A stretch of 51,213 bases of DNA, from positions 1 through 51,213 of the forward strand of contig NZ_QJJP01000027.1 of assembly GCF_003201565.1 (NCBI RefSeq). The letters are read 5' to 3'. This document shows positions 7,980 through 18,358 of this stretch, piece by piece. The notes below the pieces were generated by a model. That model was not told the DNA's origin and did not search any database. It saw only the letters and a program-made list of their open reading frames with translations. Source of the DNA: Nitrosomonas sp. Nm84. GTDB lineage: Bacteria > Pseudomonadota > Gammaproteobacteria > Burkholderiales > Nitrosomonadaceae. The translations under genes and the position numbers were made by a program. Each line of letters opens with the position of its first letter. Within the stretch, counting starts at the first letter, position 1.

Positions 7980-9773
7980 ATGCCAAGCATCTCATCAAAA
8001 ATTGATTATTCTGATTCTGTTATTCGCTGCTGTTCAGTCATCCTGCTATTTATCGCCACCCTACCGGGCATCGCGCTAGCGCAAGAATCATCCAGTACCA
8101 CAAACAATTCAACTATTATTGTATTGTCTGCGCCTGATGATATTAAAAAATTGTTGATCAAGCATTTTAAATTACCAACGGAGCCGTTTACAGATAGTAC
8201 CGCTGAAAAAGCTTTTTTGTATCGCGCGCAAAATGAAATTCGCGATTTATTGGCAGTCGAGGGTTATTTCGCGCCATCCATTTCATTGTCACATCAGATT
8301 CAGGGAAAAGTTACAACACCTGAAATCAAAGTAGATCCCGGCGTACTGACACGCATTGGTGAAATTTCCATTACATTTCATGGCGACATCGCACAAGAAA
8401 ATGAGCAATATAAAAAACGCATAGCGCAAATCCGGGCTGCATGGCCTTTGCAAACAAACTCACCGTTCCGCTCCGCTGAATGGGAACAAGCAAAAACATC
8501 GCTATTATCCAGCGTCTCACAAGAAGAATTCGCCGCAGCCAGTATCGTTACCAGTCAGGCAAGGATTGATCCGGATCATGCACGCGCCGATCTTTCCATC
8601 ACCATTGATTCCGGACCCATTTTCCATTTTGGTGAAATACAAATCACCGGACTAAAACGTTATGACCAGACACTGATTACTAACCTCGCACCATTTAAAA
8701 CAGGCGACGTTTATCGACGTGACTTGTTGCATCTTTATCAGATTGAACTGCAAAAAAAACCGCAATTTAACACGGTTTCGGTCAATATTTCGCCGGATAC
8801 CACACAACACAAATCCATACCTGTTCAAATTGCTCTGACAGAAGCTCAGTCGCAGCAATTTGCATTTGGCGCAGGCTACAGCTCGAATAATGGTGCGCGC
8901 GGTGAAATCAATTATCGCAATCATAATTTGCTGGATCGCGCCTGGAATCTAACCAGTATGCTGCGCTTAGAGCAAAAGCGTCAAACCTTTTTTACCGGCG
9001 TTGATACCCAGCCAGACCAAAACAATATCAATTATTCACTGGGTGCCAGCCTGCAAACGACGGATATTGAGAATTTGAAAACAGTGGAGCAAAAAATCGG
9101 TGTTAGCCGCAATTATCAAACGCCGAAAACTCAAATGCAGCTTGGGTTGAATTGGCAAAGGGAACACAAAAAGCCCGAAGGTGCGATCAACCAAATCAAT
9201 GAAGCACTAATGCTGGATTGGCGCTGGCGACGGCAAGTTGTCGATAATCCGCTGCATATCCGGCGTGGCGATGTAACAGAAATTCGTATCGGGGGCGGTA
9301 GCCAGCTGTTCTTTTCAGACCAGGATTTTATTCGCACTTATGTGCGACAACAAAGCTGGTGGCCAGTGGGCTCTCAAGATGTTATCTATTTGCGTGCAGA
9401 AGTAGGTTATACATTGGCTTCATCACGGTTTGGGATTCCTCAGGAATACCTGTTCCGTGCAGGCGGCATTCAATCGATTCGCGGCTATGACTTCAAGAGC
9501 ATAGGCGTACACGAAGGCAACGCGATTGTGGGTGGCCGTACTATGGCCACAGCCACCGCCGAATATACCCGTTGGTTCACCCAACAATGGGGTGCGGCGG
9601 CTTTTGCAGACATTGGTAGCGCGGCCGACAATTGGCAAAGAATGCATGCTTTTCTAGGCTATGGCATCGGCGTTCGCTGGGGCAGCCCGGCGGGACCGAT
9701 TGCGCTTGACTTAGCGCGGTCCAATGAAACCGGTACACTACGCTTTTATTTCTCCTTGGCGGTTGCATTCTGA
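7980..9773 (+). CDS. tamA: Outer-membrane translocation and assembly protein TamA (Omp85/BamA family)
   Basis: 597 aa. Residues 1-34 form a signal peptide (cleavage near IALA-Q). Residues about 45-285 carry the periplasmic POTRA repeats; the last one includes GPIFHFGEIQITGLKRYDQTLI. Residues about 290-597 form the 16-strand barrel, with the Omp85 motif FRAGGIQSIRGYDFKSIG and a terminal Phe (FYFSLAVAF), the outer-membrane targeting signal. With TamB it helps insert autotransporters and other outer-membrane proteins and has been linked to phospholipid transport. tamB follows 9 bp downstream, so the pair is an operon. Confidence 0.93.
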   Translation: MPSISSKIDYSDSVIRCCSVILLFIATLPGIALAQESSSTTNNSTIIVLSAPDDIKKLLIKHFKLPTEPFTDSTAEKAFLYRAQNEIRDLLAVEGYFAPSISLSHQIQGKVTTPEIKVDPGVLTRIGEISITFHGDIAQENEQYKKRIAQIRAAWPLQTNSPFRSAEWEQAKTSLLSSVSQEEFAAASIVTSQARIDPDHARADLSITIDSGPIFHFGEIQITGLKRYDQTLITNLAPFKTGDVYRRDLLHLYQIELQKKPQFNTVSVNISPDTTQHKSIPVQIALTEAQSQQFAFGAGYSSNNGARGEINYRNHNLLDRAWNLTSMLRLEQKRQTFFTGVDTQPDQNNINYSLGASLQTTDIENLKTVEQKIGVSRNYQTPKTQMQLGLNWQREHKKPEGAINQINEALMLDWRWRRQVVDNPLHIRRGDVTEIRIGGGSQLFFSDQDFIRTYVRQQSWWPVGSQDVIYLRAEVGYTLASSRFGIPQEYLFRAGGIQSIRGYDFKSIGVHEGNAIVGGRTMATATAEYTRWFTQQWGAAAFADIGSAADNWQRMHAFLGYGIGVRWGSPAGPIALDLARSNETGTLRFYFSLAVAF

Positions 9774-9782
9774 GTTTTGATC

Positions 9783-12700
9783 ATGACAAACCCATCGCAT
9801 AGCAATCACAGTTCCCAAAATAGCCATAAACCATACAACCGGTTGGTGAGCTTACTACTTGTACTGATTTTGCTTGCTTCAAGTGCAGGATATTGGTTAT
9901 TCAGCACCTCCTCCGGATTGCAATGGACTTTCTCTACCATCAACCGCTTAAGCGCCGGCGCAGTGCAATTTGAGGAAATACAAGGAACACTGCAAAACAT
10001 GCGCATTGCAAATATTCGTATGGTCAGCGATGAATATCAGGTCTCGCTACAAAACGTCCATGTCTCCTGGCGCCCAGGCCAATTGCTCAGAAAATGGATC
10101 GAGATTGACCAAATAACGATTGAAGCGGTGGATATTCAACAACTGCTTGCCACCACCGCAACCCCACCGCCCACTTTACCCGAACACTTAACCATCCCAC
10201 TCGCTGTGTCGATTCACTTGCTCAAAGTCAACACAATACAAGTAATCTCAGCAGAAAATCAACATTCCGCATTGACGCTTTCTAATCTTGCGCTGTCACT
10301 CGCCAGCAATGGCTATGATCATCGACTCAACCATCTGGATTTTCATACACACTGGGGCGCTGTCAGTGCTTTGGCGGCACTCAATGGAAATGCTCCATTT
10401 GAGCTATCTGGGCGGATTGATCTGGCGGATGCTGACCCATGGGGCGACACCGAGGCCGTGATTACCGGCAATCTGGAACAACTGAATATTCAAATCAACG
10501 CCAAGCAAAGCAATATCAAAAGAGATTTAAAACTACATCTGCAACCTTTTGCAGCCAATCCGGTAACACAGTTTCATGCTAACTTGGAAAGACTCAATCC
10601 GGCAGGTTTCCTTTCCGATGCACCGACTGCCGATCTTTCAGTATCCGCACATTTGACGCAAAATGAATCAGGACAGCTGGCAGGTGAAGTTCAGATTGAA
10701 AATCTTACAGCAACCCCACTGAATCACAGCGGCCTTCCGTTTACTAAAATTAGTACGCAAGTACTGATGACGGAGAATGTTATTCAGTTACAGAATATCC
10801 GTACTCGAATTGCCGCAAATGAAGTCATCAGGGGCAGCCTGATCTGGCATCGACAAGAAGCATCCGCATCAGCCGATTTTCTGGTTAACCAATTAAATCC
10901 ACAACATATTGATAGTCGCATACAGATAACGCAAGTTTCCGGTCAGATCAATTTACAAGGCAATGCTCAGAAACAATCCGCCCGCATCAATCTCAAGGAT
11001 AATTCAGCTGTTCTGAATGCCGCCATAACGCGGACAGACAACCACATTACGCTTGAGCAATTCAATCTTCAGCGCAACAAATCGCGATTAAGCGGACAAG
11101 GAAAACTCGATCTCAGCAACGAGCAATCGTTCGAGCTATCGAGCAATTTGGTTAATTTTAATATTGCCAATTTTGTCCAAGCGCCTGATTCCAATTTAAA
11201 TGCGACTATAAAGCTAGCCGGCAAATTATCTCCGCACATTTCCGGTGTATTGGAATACGCGATCCAAAAAAGCCATCTGGCAAAATCCCCAATAACCGGA
11301 AGTGGTCAAGTTGCATTCAGCGGACGGGAGCAATTTAAGGGTAAAGCGGAATTAACTGTTGGATCCAATCATTTTCTGGCACAAGGCGATATGCGCGAAT
11401 CCGATAATACGTTGCAATTAGAAATTAATGCGCCATCGTTACAACAACTTGGACTTGGCTTAACGGGTGATTTACAAGCCCGCCTCAAATTCAATGGAAA
11501 CCTAAACTCTCCTGATTTTCAAGTAAACATACATAGCAAGCGGCTACATATGCCGGAAGAACAACATCTTTCGGGATTATCCGTCAATGGCCGTTTACAC
11601 AATGACACAATCTCATTCAACGCAACCGTTGCAAACTATGCCACCAATCAAAAAACTGTGCTGCAGCACCTAGCCGTCGATACCCATGGAAAGGTTTCCG
11701 ACCATACCGTATCGGTTAATGCGCAGATCAATGATGATATTCAAATTCGGATGAAAGCAACAGGAGCAATGGAAGGAAAAACTCCACTGCAATCCCTGCG
11801 TTGGAATGGGCAATTGGCAGAATTATCCTCGGTCGGAGAAATACCCATTCGCTTAAAGACACCCGCGACACTCTCAATCAATCCTGACTCGATTACGCTC
11901 GGCCACGCTACATTCTCAATTTCCGACGGTTTTTTAAGCATCGATCAACTGCAGTGGACTCCCAAGGAATGGAAAACTAGCGGCCATTTTTCCGGCGTTG
12001 CCGTATACCCCGGCAAACAACACACTGTACGCGAATCCGCTTTACATGTGGGCGGCCAGTGGGATTTTGCTTCCAGCGTTCAGCTCAAAGGTAATCTGCA
12101 AATCCGCCGGGAACATGGCGATTGGTATTTACCCGGCGACATATCTCAACCAATAGGTTTAGAAACCCTACAACTACAGGTAACCGCACACGATGAAACA
12201 ATAACTGGCAAATTTGAATTGGTGAGCCAACAGTTAGGCAACGCCAAAGCGCATTTGACCGTACCGATCAAGCAATCAACCAACCGTTGGTCGATTGCTG
12301 GCGAAGCGCCTTTGCATGGCGAAGTAACTGCGCATATCAGCAATTTAAAGTGGGTTGATGCAATACTGGATAACAGCATAAGCATGAATGGGCAACTTCA
12401 AATTCAAGCGCATATCAAAGGGACACTGAATCAGCCGGATTTTACCGGCGCGGCTACCGGCAAAGCATTAAGCATACTGTTATTGGAGCATGGCATCGAT
12501 TTACAGCAGGGCGATCTGGTCGCCAGTTTCCATCACTCAAACTTAAATATTGATCGACTTGACTTTATCACGCCGCATCGACCACCGCCGGATAATCGCC
12601 TACTAAAAGATCTCAAATTGGATGACACATCGGGTACGCTGAAGATCACTGGCAACATCGGGCTTGTCGGCAACGAAAGCCATCTAAATTTCAAAATGAG

Positions 12701-13622
12701 TCAATTACCGCTAGCGCACAAAACCGATTACTGGATTATTACATCCGGCTCCGGCCAAGCTAAGTTTCACAACAACAATCTGAGTGTGAAAGGCGATATA
12801 TTGGCAGATGCTGGGATATTGCTACAACCACCTGACAACCGGCCTGAGTTATCTGAAGATATTGTTTTTGTGAACAGTCGGCCCAGTACTACCCAGCAAA
12901 ATTTATCACTGCTTTTGGATATGAATCTCAATTTGGGAGAAAAATTCTTTATTCACGTATCCGGTTTAGAAGGTCGCCTGGCCGGACAACTGCAAATTCA
13001 AAGTGATCAAAAAAATGCATTAAAAGTCAGTGGCTCGATTTCGGCACAAGATACAACTTTCAAAGCATATGGTCAGGATCTCACGGTTAAACGCGGCATC
13101 GTCAGTTTTCAAGGCCCACTAGATGATCCCGGATTAAGTGTGTTAGCGATACGAGAAGGCTTGCAGGTTGAAGCCGGCGTTGAAATTCTGGGTTCAGTGC
13201 GACATCCCCAGGTTAAATTGGTGTCGACTCCGAATGTTCCCGATACCGAAAAGCTGTCATGGATTGTGTTAGGCAGAAAACCTGACGCAAGTGGACTGGA
13301 TACTTCCGCGTTGCTGCTTGCAGCCGGATCGATATTAGGTGGGCAATCCGGTACCGGCATCACCGATCAAATTACTCGCACGTTGGGTGTTGATGAAATC
13401 ACGGTGAAGCAGGCGGGTATTGGCAGTTCGTTAACCGGACAGGTCGGCGTAATCGGAAAGCGTATTTCGTCGCGCGTTTATTTAAGTTATGAACGCAGCC
13501 TAGCAACAACGACCATGGGAATCACCAAACTGACTTACAATCTGACGCCTAGAGTTACAGTTGTTACGCAGGCTGGTGAAGATAATGCAGCAAGCTTGTT
13601 CTATACCATCCAGTTTGATTAG
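9783..13622 (+). CDS. tamB: Translocation and assembly module inner-membrane protein TamB
   Basis: About 1279 aa from the ATG at 9783; a TTG two codons upstream is also possible. One N-terminal signal-anchor helix (LVSLLLVLILLASSAGYWLF) is followed by a very long beta-helical region of repeated short strands (AsmA/DUF490 type). It ends in the conserved TamB C-terminal domain, with SYERSLATTTMGITKLTYNL and the final LFYTIQFD, the part that contacts TamA. The protein should span the periplasm as a groove for hydrophobic cargo (phospholipid or unfolded barrel). Its stop lies 8 bp from the end of the convergent coaBC gene. Confidence 0.93.
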   Translation: MTNPSHSNHSSQNSHKPYNRLVSLLLVLILLASSAGYWLFSTSSGLQWTFSTINRLSAGAVQFEEIQGTLQNMRIANIRMVSDEYQVSLQNVHVSWRPGQLLRKWIEIDQITIEAVDIQQLLATTATPPPTLPEHLTIPLAVSIHLLKVNTIQVISAENQHSALTLSNLALSLASNGYDHRLNHLDFHTHWGAVSALAALNGNAPFELSGRIDLADADPWGDTEAVITGNLEQLNIQINAKQSNIKRDLKLHLQPFAANPVTQFHANLERLNPAGFLSDAPTADLSVSAHLTQNESGQLAGEVQIENLTATPLNHSGLPFTKISTQVLMTENVIQLQNIRTRIAANEVIRGSLIWHRQEASASADFLVNQLNPQHIDSRIQITQVSGQINLQGNAQKQSARINLKDNSAVLNAAITRTDNHITLEQFNLQRNKSRLSGQGKLDLSNEQSFELSSNLVNFNIANFVQAPDSNLNATIKLAGKLSPHISGVLEYAIQKSHLAKSPITGSGQVAFSGREQFKGKAELTVGSNHFLAQGDMRESDNTLQLEINAPSLQQLGLGLTGDLQARLKFNGNLNSPDFQVNIHSKRLHMPEEQHLSGLSVNGRLHNDTISFNATVANYATNQKTVLQHLAVDTHGKVSDHTVSVNAQINDDIQIRMKATGAMEGKTPLQSLRWNGQLAELSSVGEIPIRLKTPATLSINPDSITLGHATFSISDGFLSIDQLQWTPKEWKTSGHFSGVAVYPGKQHTVRESALHVGGQWDFASSVQLKGNLQIRREHGDWYLPGDISQPIGLETLQLQVTAHDETITGKFELVSQQLGNAKAHLTVPIKQSTNRWSIAGEAPLHGEVTAHISNLKWVDAILDNSISMNGQLQIQAHIKGTLNQPDFTGAATGKALSILLLEHGIDLQQGDLVASFHHSNLNIDRLDFITPHRPPPDNRLLKDLKLDDTSGTLKITGNIGLVGNESHLNFKMSQLPLAHKTDYWIITSGSGQAKFHNNNLSVKGDILADAGILLQPPDNRPELSEDIVFVNSRPSTTQQNLSLLLDMNLNLGEKFFIHVSGLEGRLAGQLQIQSDQKNALKVSGSISAQDTTFKAYGQDLTVKRGIVSFQGPLDDPGLSVLAIREGLQVEAGVEILGSVRHPQVKLVSTPNVPDTEKLSWIVLGRKPDASGLDTSALLLAAGSILGGQSGTGITDQITRTLGVDEITVKQAGIGSSLTGQVGVIGKRISSRVYLSYERSLATTTMGITKLTYNLTPRVTVVTQAGEDNAASLFYTIQFD

Positions 13623-13630
13623 CCTCATTT

Positions 13631-14833
13631 TTATTGCTGGTACAGTGAACAAATATGCTTTATCAAACGCCGCGCCTGTTCTATTTTTGGTGCTTTGGAA
13701 AGAACGTGCTTACCGCCATCGTCCAACAAAATCAATTCACAGTCATTGGAACCGATAGCAGTCTGGGCCAAATTAGCAACCAGCAAAGGCAAATTCTTCT
13801 TACGCCGTTTCATTTCTGCATTCCTTTCAAGATTTTCTGTCTCCGCCGCAAAACCAACACAGAAAGGTGGTTTGGGCAGACTAGATATCGTCTTCAGAAT
13901 ATCTGGATTAGGAATCAGCGCTATCGACAACTTGCTCTCAGATTTCTTTAATTTTTGCTGACTGACTTTTTCCACGCGATAATCAGCAACAGCAGCGACA
14001 CTGATAAAAATGTCGATCTGCGCTATTTCTGCCTGCACAACATGCAACATATCATGCGCACTCACTACTCGAATGAGTTTTTCTACTGCTGGCGGTGTCA
14101 AACATGTGGGACCGGAAACAAGCGTCACCTTTGCACCCGCTTCCATCGCAGCCTGAGCAACAGCGTATCCCATTTTCCCGGAACTGTTGTTGGTTATACC
14201 GCGTACAGCGTCAATCGCTTCAAACGTAGGTCCAGCTGTCACCAGAACATTTTTACCTTGCAGTAAGTTGTCAGTTTGAAAAGCTGCGCTCACCGCTTGC
14301 AACAGCTCACACGCCTCCAGCATACGCCCCATCCCTATTTCGCCGCAAGCCTGCTCACCACTGGCGGGACCGATTATCTTTACGCCATCATGTTGCAACA
14401 CCGACAAATTACGTTGTGTCGCTGGATTCTCCCACATTTGCCGATTCATGGCAGGGGCCACCATGAGCGGACAATCACGCGCCAAACATAATGTCGTAAG
14501 CAAATCATTCGCCATACCGCCCGCAAGCCTCGCAATAAAATCAGCACTCGCCGGTGCTACCAGAATCATATCGACATTGCGAGATAGGCTGATATGCGCC
14601 ATGTTATGAGTAGCATTGGTCTCCCACAAATCCGTATAAACAGGATTACCCGTCAGTGCCTGGAAAGTTGCTGATCCGACAAATTGACAAGCCGCTTGAG
14701 TCATTACCGTGTGTACCTCAATCCCGTCCTGAGTTAGCAAGCGCGCCAATTCCGCAGCTTTGTAGGCAGCCACACCACCGGTTATACCCAACAGTAAGCG
14801 TTTTTTAGCTATAGGAAATGTACATGTCGTCAT
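13631..14833 (-). CDS. coaBC: Bifunctional phosphopantothenoylcysteine decarboxylase / phosphopantothenate--cysteine ligase
   Basis: 400 aa. It performs two steps of coenzyme A synthesis: joining cysteine to 4'-phosphopantothenate (CoaB) and decarboxylating the product to 4'-phosphopantetheine (CoaC). The N-terminal flavoprotein CoaC domain (1-190) shows GITGGVAAYKAAELARLL, the His-containing THNMAHISLS segment, PAMNRQMW and the GEIGMGRM loop. The C-terminal CoaB domain (195-400) shows GPTFEAIDAVRGITNNSSGKMG, the dimer and nucleotide-binding region. Length and order are standard. It is divergent from radC. Confidence 0.95.
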   Translation of the reverse strand: MTTCTFPIAKKRLLLGITGGVAAYKAAELARLLTQDGIEVHTVMTQAACQFVGSATFQALTGNPVYTDLWETNATHNMAHISLSRNVDMILVAPASADFIARLAGGMANDLLTTLCLARDCPLMVAPAMNRQMWENPATQRNLSVLQHDGVKIIGPASGEQACGEIGMGRMLEACELLQAVSAAFQTDNLLQGKNVLVTAGPTFEAIDAVRGITNNSSGKMGYAVAQAAMEAGAKVTLVSGPTCLTPPAVEKLIRVVSAHDMLHVVQAEIAQIDIFISVAAVADYRVEKVSQQKLKKSESKLSIALIPNPDILKTISSLPKPPFCVGFAAETENLERNAEMKRRKKNLPLLVANLAQTAIGSNDCELILLDDGGKHVLSKAPKIEQARRLIKHICSLYQQ

Positions 14834-15029
14834 AACAAAATATTTTTATGAATAAACCTAGTCAATCAATGAATTGGGATTAGTATAGATACCTATTTGC
14901 TCATTTTACTCAATATGATCGCATCGCATGTCGCTATCAGTAAAATCTTCTGTCTTACTCAGCAATAGATCGTAATACACCTGTAACAAACCGTTTCATT
15001 TTACATGATCAAGCTATCTATATTATTTT

Positions 15030-15704
15030 ATGGCGATTACAAATTGGCCAGTATCTGAACGACCACGCGAAAAACTCCTACAGAAAGGCGTTACTGCACT
15101 TTCGGATACCGAACTGTTGGCCATATTTCTACGTACGGGCATAACGGGAAAAAGTGCTGTGGATCTCGCAAGAGAATTACTTTCACATTTCGGTAGCTTA
15201 ACCAAGGTCTTTGCAGCCAGTCAGGCTAGTTTCTGTCAAATACCGGGAATGGGTATCGCAAAGTACACGCAACTACAAGCCGTATTAGAAATGGCCCGGC
15301 GCGCACTAAGCGAGGAGCTCAAAAATGAAAATGCAATGAACTCGCCCGAACTGGTTCGAAATTTTCTACGTTTAACGCTAGCAAGCAAACAGCATGAAGT
15401 ATTTATCGGTATTTTTCTCGATGCTAAAAATCATACAATTGCAACTGAAGAGTTATTCAGCGGCACACTGACACAAACCAGCGTATATCCACGGGAAGTC
15501 ATCAAGCGCGTTTTGCATCACAATGCCGCTGCGATAATCTTTGCACACAATCATCCTTCCGGCGTAGCGGAACCCAGCCATGCCGATAAAATACTTACTC
15601 AATCTCTAAAGCAAGCATTAGCAATGATCGACGTTAAAGTACTCGATCATTTTATTGTTGGCAATGGTACCGCCATGTCCTTTGCTGAGCATGATTTAAT
15701 TTGA
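15030..15704 (+). CDS. radC: RadC family JAB-domain protein
   Basis: 224 aa. The N-terminus carries UPF0758 features ([33 protein letters not shown]) and a helix-hairpin-helix region ([23 protein letters not shown]). The C-terminal JAB1/MPN domain keeps the JAMM metal motif [14 protein letters not shown], with the upstream Glu. Despite its name, a direct role of RadC in recombinational repair has not held up; the family resembles metal-dependent peptidases or nucleases. It starts at the ATG at 15030, 196 bp from the divergent coaBC start. Confidence 0.93.
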   Translation: MAITNWPVSERPREKLLQKGVTALSDTELLAIFLRTGITGKSAVDLARELLSHFGSLTKVFAASQASFCQIPGMGIAKYTQLQAVLEMARRALSEELKNENAMNSPELVRNFLRLTLASKQHEVFIGIFLDAKNHTIATEELFSGTLTQTSVYPREVIKRVLHHNAAAIIFAHNHPSGVAEPSHADKILTQSLKQALAMIDVKVLDHFIVGNGTAMSFAEHDLI

Positions 15705-15714
15705 ATCGTCACAT

Positions 15715-15744
15715 TTGAATAAGTGCTACAAATCAGGGTATAAT
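15715..15744 (+). promoter_or_regulatory. Probable sigma-70 promoter of rpmB-rpmG
   Basis: TTGAAT (15715-15720) is followed after 18 nt by a perfect -10 box TATAAT (15739-15744). It lies directly upstream of rpmB, fitting the high expression expected for ribosomal protein genes. Confidence 0.75.
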
Positions 15745-15775
15745 AGCGGCTTTAAGAATTCTGGAGTGCACGAGT

Positions 15776-16015
15776 ATGGCACGAGTATGTCAAGTAACTG
15801 GCAAAAAACCGATGGCAGGTAATAATGTTTCTCACGCAAATAATAAAACCAAAAGACGCTTCCTGCCCAACTTGCAGCATCGTAAGTTTTGGGTCGAAAG
15901 TGAAAATCGTTGGATTAGCTTACGTTTATCGAATGCTGCCTTACGCACGATAGATAAGAATGGTATTGATGCAGTATTAGCTAAAATGCGCTTACAAGGC
16001 AAAAGCATCTCTTAA
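15776..16015 (+). CDS. rpmB: 50S ribosomal protein L28
   Basis: 79 aa, the usual size. [34 protein letters not shown] is the L28 signature region, and [23 protein letters not shown] is the conserved C-terminal part. The SD GGAG precedes the ATG, which fixes the start. It is the first gene of the rpmB-rpmG operon, with 42 bp to rpmG and a strong terminator after rpmG. Confidence 0.97.
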   Translation: MARVCQVTGKKPMAGNNVSHANNKTKRRFLPNLQHRKFWVESENRWISLRLSNAALRTIDKNGIDAVLAKMRLQGKSIS

Positions 16016-16057
16016 TATATTGAAAAAGCTAAGTTACTACGTTAGGGAGTCATCGCA

Positions 16058-16213
16058 ATGCGTGAAAAGATAAAGCTCGAATCATCAGCAGGAACAGGTC
16101 ATTTTTATACAACGACTAAAAACAAACGTGCAAAGCCAGAAAAATTGGAGTTAATGAAATTTGATCCTGTTGTGCGCAAGCACGTAATGTATAAAGAAAC
16201 GAAATTGAAATAA
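16058..16213 (+). CDS. rpmG: 50S ribosomal protein L33
   Basis: 51 aa, starting [20 protein letters not shown] and ending [10 protein letters not shown]. This matches the cysteine-free (zinc-independent) L33 form of proteobacteria. The E. coli protein has four extra N-terminal residues, but no upstream start codon exists here in frame; AGGGA lies just before the ATG. It is the second gene of the operon with rpmB. Confidence 0.95.
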   Translation: MREKIKLESSAGTGHFYTTTKNKRAKPEKLELMKFDPVVRKHVMYKETKLK

Positions 16214-16230
16214 AAGAAGCAGAATAAATA

Positions 16231-16258
16231 AAAAACCCGCTAAAAAGCGGGTTTTTTA
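16231..16258 (+). terminator. Intrinsic terminator of rpmB-rpmG
   Basis: AACCCGC (16234-16240) pairs with GCGGGTT (16246-16252) around the 5-nt loop TAAAA, followed by a run of T. The A-run before the stem makes it usable from the minus strand too, where the desaturase gene ends. Confidence 0.9.
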
Positions 16259-16282
16259 TTTCTAGCTTTATCTATCTATTCC

Positions 16283-17473
16283 TTATGCATAACAGCGCAA
16301 TCTCTGCGAGAAGGCCCTTAACACCTCAATACCGCTCTCTTCCGCACGTCGACACCAATCCTCCAGTTGCTTAACCAGCTCTTCGGTTGATGCGGTAGAG
16401 CGTTGCCAAATTTCGGCCAATTCCTCACGCATGGTATAAACTTTATCAAGCGTTTTAGCATTACTTAGTACTTGACTTAACTTTTCACGCTCATGCTCTT
16501 GTAAAGTTTTTGAATCCGCCAAAATCCAACGTTTCAAGGTGGTTTTATCTACACCATATTGTACTGTTGCTTCTTTTAAATGAACCATTTCTTTTGCAAA
16601 AGTAACCTGTAGTGATTTAGTATACTTAGCAAGTACTTCATAACGATGTGAAATTACGGCCTGTAATGTATCCAGATCACATTGAGTCTTTTCTCTATCT
16701 ATCCGTAACTTGGGTGCAATCTTCTTAACTTTTGCAAGCCCTAGCATCTCCAAAATACGAATATACATCCAGCCGATATCAAATTCATACCATTTATTGG
16801 ATAAACGTGCTGATGTTGCATAAGCATGATGATTATTATGCAACTCTTCTCCACCGATTAAGATACCCCATGGCAGGATATTTCTACTTGCATCTTCTGC
16901 TTGGAAATTACGATACCCCCAAAAATGCCCGACACCATTAATAATACCTGCTGCAAAAATAGGCGCCCACATCATTTGAATAGCCCATATCGTAATACCA
17001 ATCGGGCCGAACAAAATGACATTAATAATTAACATCAGAGCAACACCTTTTGCACTATGCTTACTATAAATATTGCGCTCCACCCAGTCATCGGGAGTGC
17101 CGTATCCATATCTTTCCAAAGTTTCCGGATTTTTTGCCTCCAGCCGATACAGCTCGGAGCCTTCGTATAAAACCTTCTTGATACCAACGACTACTGGACT
17201 ATGCGGATCATCTTTGGTTTCGCATTTTGCATGATGCTTGCGATGAACTGCCGTCCATTGTTTTGTTACCATTCCAGTGGTCAACCATAGCCACAAGCGA
17301 AAGAAGTGGCTAGGTATCGCATGCAACTCCAGTGCTCTGTGCGCTGAATGCCGGTGAAGATAAATTGTAATCGCCGCAATTGTAATATGCGTAAATACTA
17401 AAGTAACGACAACGTACCCCCACCATGGCATATCGATTACGCCGGAGATTAAATTTAGAAAATCAGAAATCAT
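16283..17473 (-). CDS. Acyl-CoA/acyl-lipid delta-9 type fatty acid desaturase
   Basis: 396 aa. It introduces a cis double bond into saturated acyl chains using a membrane di-iron centre. All three His boxes are present: HLHRHSAHR at 40-46 (H-x4-H), HRKHH at 77-81 and HNNHH at 212-216. Hydrophobic helices lie between the boxes. Compared with short bacterial members there is a long C-terminal part (about 235-396) that is predicted helical and charged, including VKKIAPKLRIDREKTQCDL and WQRSTASTEELVKQLEDW; its role is unknown. It is a single gene with its own 298-bp upstream gap, in which I see nothing distinct beyond AT-rich promoter-like sequence. Confidence 0.9.
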   Translation of the reverse strand: MISDFLNLISGVIDMPWWGYVVVTLVFTHITIAAITIYLHRHSAHRALELHAIPSHFFRLWLWLTTGMVTKQWTAVHRKHHAKCETKDDPHSPVVVGIKKVLYEGSELYRLEAKNPETLERYGYGTPDDWVERNIYSKHSAKGVALMLIINVILFGPIGITIWAIQMMWAPIFAAGIINGVGHFWGYRNFQAEDASRNILPWGILIGGEELHNNHHAYATSARLSNKWYEFDIGWMYIRILEMLGLAKVKKIAPKLRIDREKTQCDLDTLQAVISHRYEVLAKYTKSLQVTFAKEMVHLKEATVQYGVDKTTLKRWILADSKTLQEHEREKLSQVLSNAKTLDKVYTMREELAEIWQRSTASTEELVKQLEDWCRRAEESGIEVLRAFSQRLRCYA

Positions 17474-17771
17474 ATAGTCACTATCCTTTTAGAAACCCAC
17501 CATCACATAGACTTACTTAAATAAGTAGACCAGCCGCTCGTTTTTAAATTCAACTAATTCAATATCATTTTTTAAAACTATTATTTGCTTACCCTACTGT
17601 ACACACTATGCACTCAATTTCTACCATTCACTTTTACACCATCATATGATAACACTTTACAAAATGAAAAATATAATCTGCATCAAATCGTCACTAAAAG
17701 CCATCTGTGCGCTTATACACTGAATCTTAAAGCGTTATAGAGATATCACTCAATTATTGAAAGAAAATTAT

Positions 17772-18311
17772 TCACTGTACTATACGCCATTCCCCAGGTG
17801 CAATTCCTTGTACAGTATACTGGCCGATTGCATACCGAATTAATCGCAAAGTAGGAAATAACACCGCCGCTGTCATCCGTCTTACCTGGCGATTCTTACC
17901 CTCATTGAGGACTAAGGACATCCAAGTAGTGGCAATATTCTTACGAAAACGAATGGGAGGTGTTCGCGGCCAAAGACAACTGGGCTCATCCATTAGGGAT
18001 GCCTGCGCAGGTTGTGTTTTAAAATCATTAAGCACCACACCTTGACGTAGCTTAGCTAATGTAGGTTCATCAGGTTCACCTTCAACTTGGACCCAATAAG
18101 TTTTAGGTAGCTTAAACTTCGGATGACTGATTTTATTTTGTAATTTTCCATCATTCGTTAATAAAACTAAACCTTCACTATCCGCATCCAATCTGCCTGC
18201 CGGGTAGAAACTCGGAAATGGAATAAAATCTTTCAATGATTGATGACCGCTTTCGGGTGTAAATTGGCAAATTACACCATAGGGTTTATTGAATAGAATT
18301 AGCCGAGACAT
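17772..18311 (-). CDS. rluE: 23S rRNA pseudouridine synthase, RluE-like
   Basis: 179 aa from the ATG at 18311; a TTG three codons upstream is possible but less likely. The RsuA/RluB/E/F family motif GRLDADSEGLVLLTNDG, with the catalytic Asp, is intact. So are LILFNKPYGVICQFT at the start and NEGKNRQVRRMTAAV near the end. There is no N-terminal S4 domain, as in RluE, which modifies a single uridine in helix 74 of 23S rRNA. It is downstream of sixA on the same strand. Confidence 0.88.
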   Translation of the reverse strand: MSRLILFNKPYGVICQFTPESGHQSLKDFIPFPSFYPAGRLDADSEGLVLLTNDGKLQNKISHPKFKLPKTYWVQVEGEPDEPTLAKLRQGVVLNDFKTQPAQASLMDEPSCLWPRTPPIRFRKNIATTWMSLVLNEGKNRQVRRMTAAVLFPTLRLIRYAIGQYTVQGIAPGEWRIVQ

Positions 18312-18358
18312 ATCAATCAAAAATGTTGAAAAACAAATTCAATTCAAATTCAGTCCAT

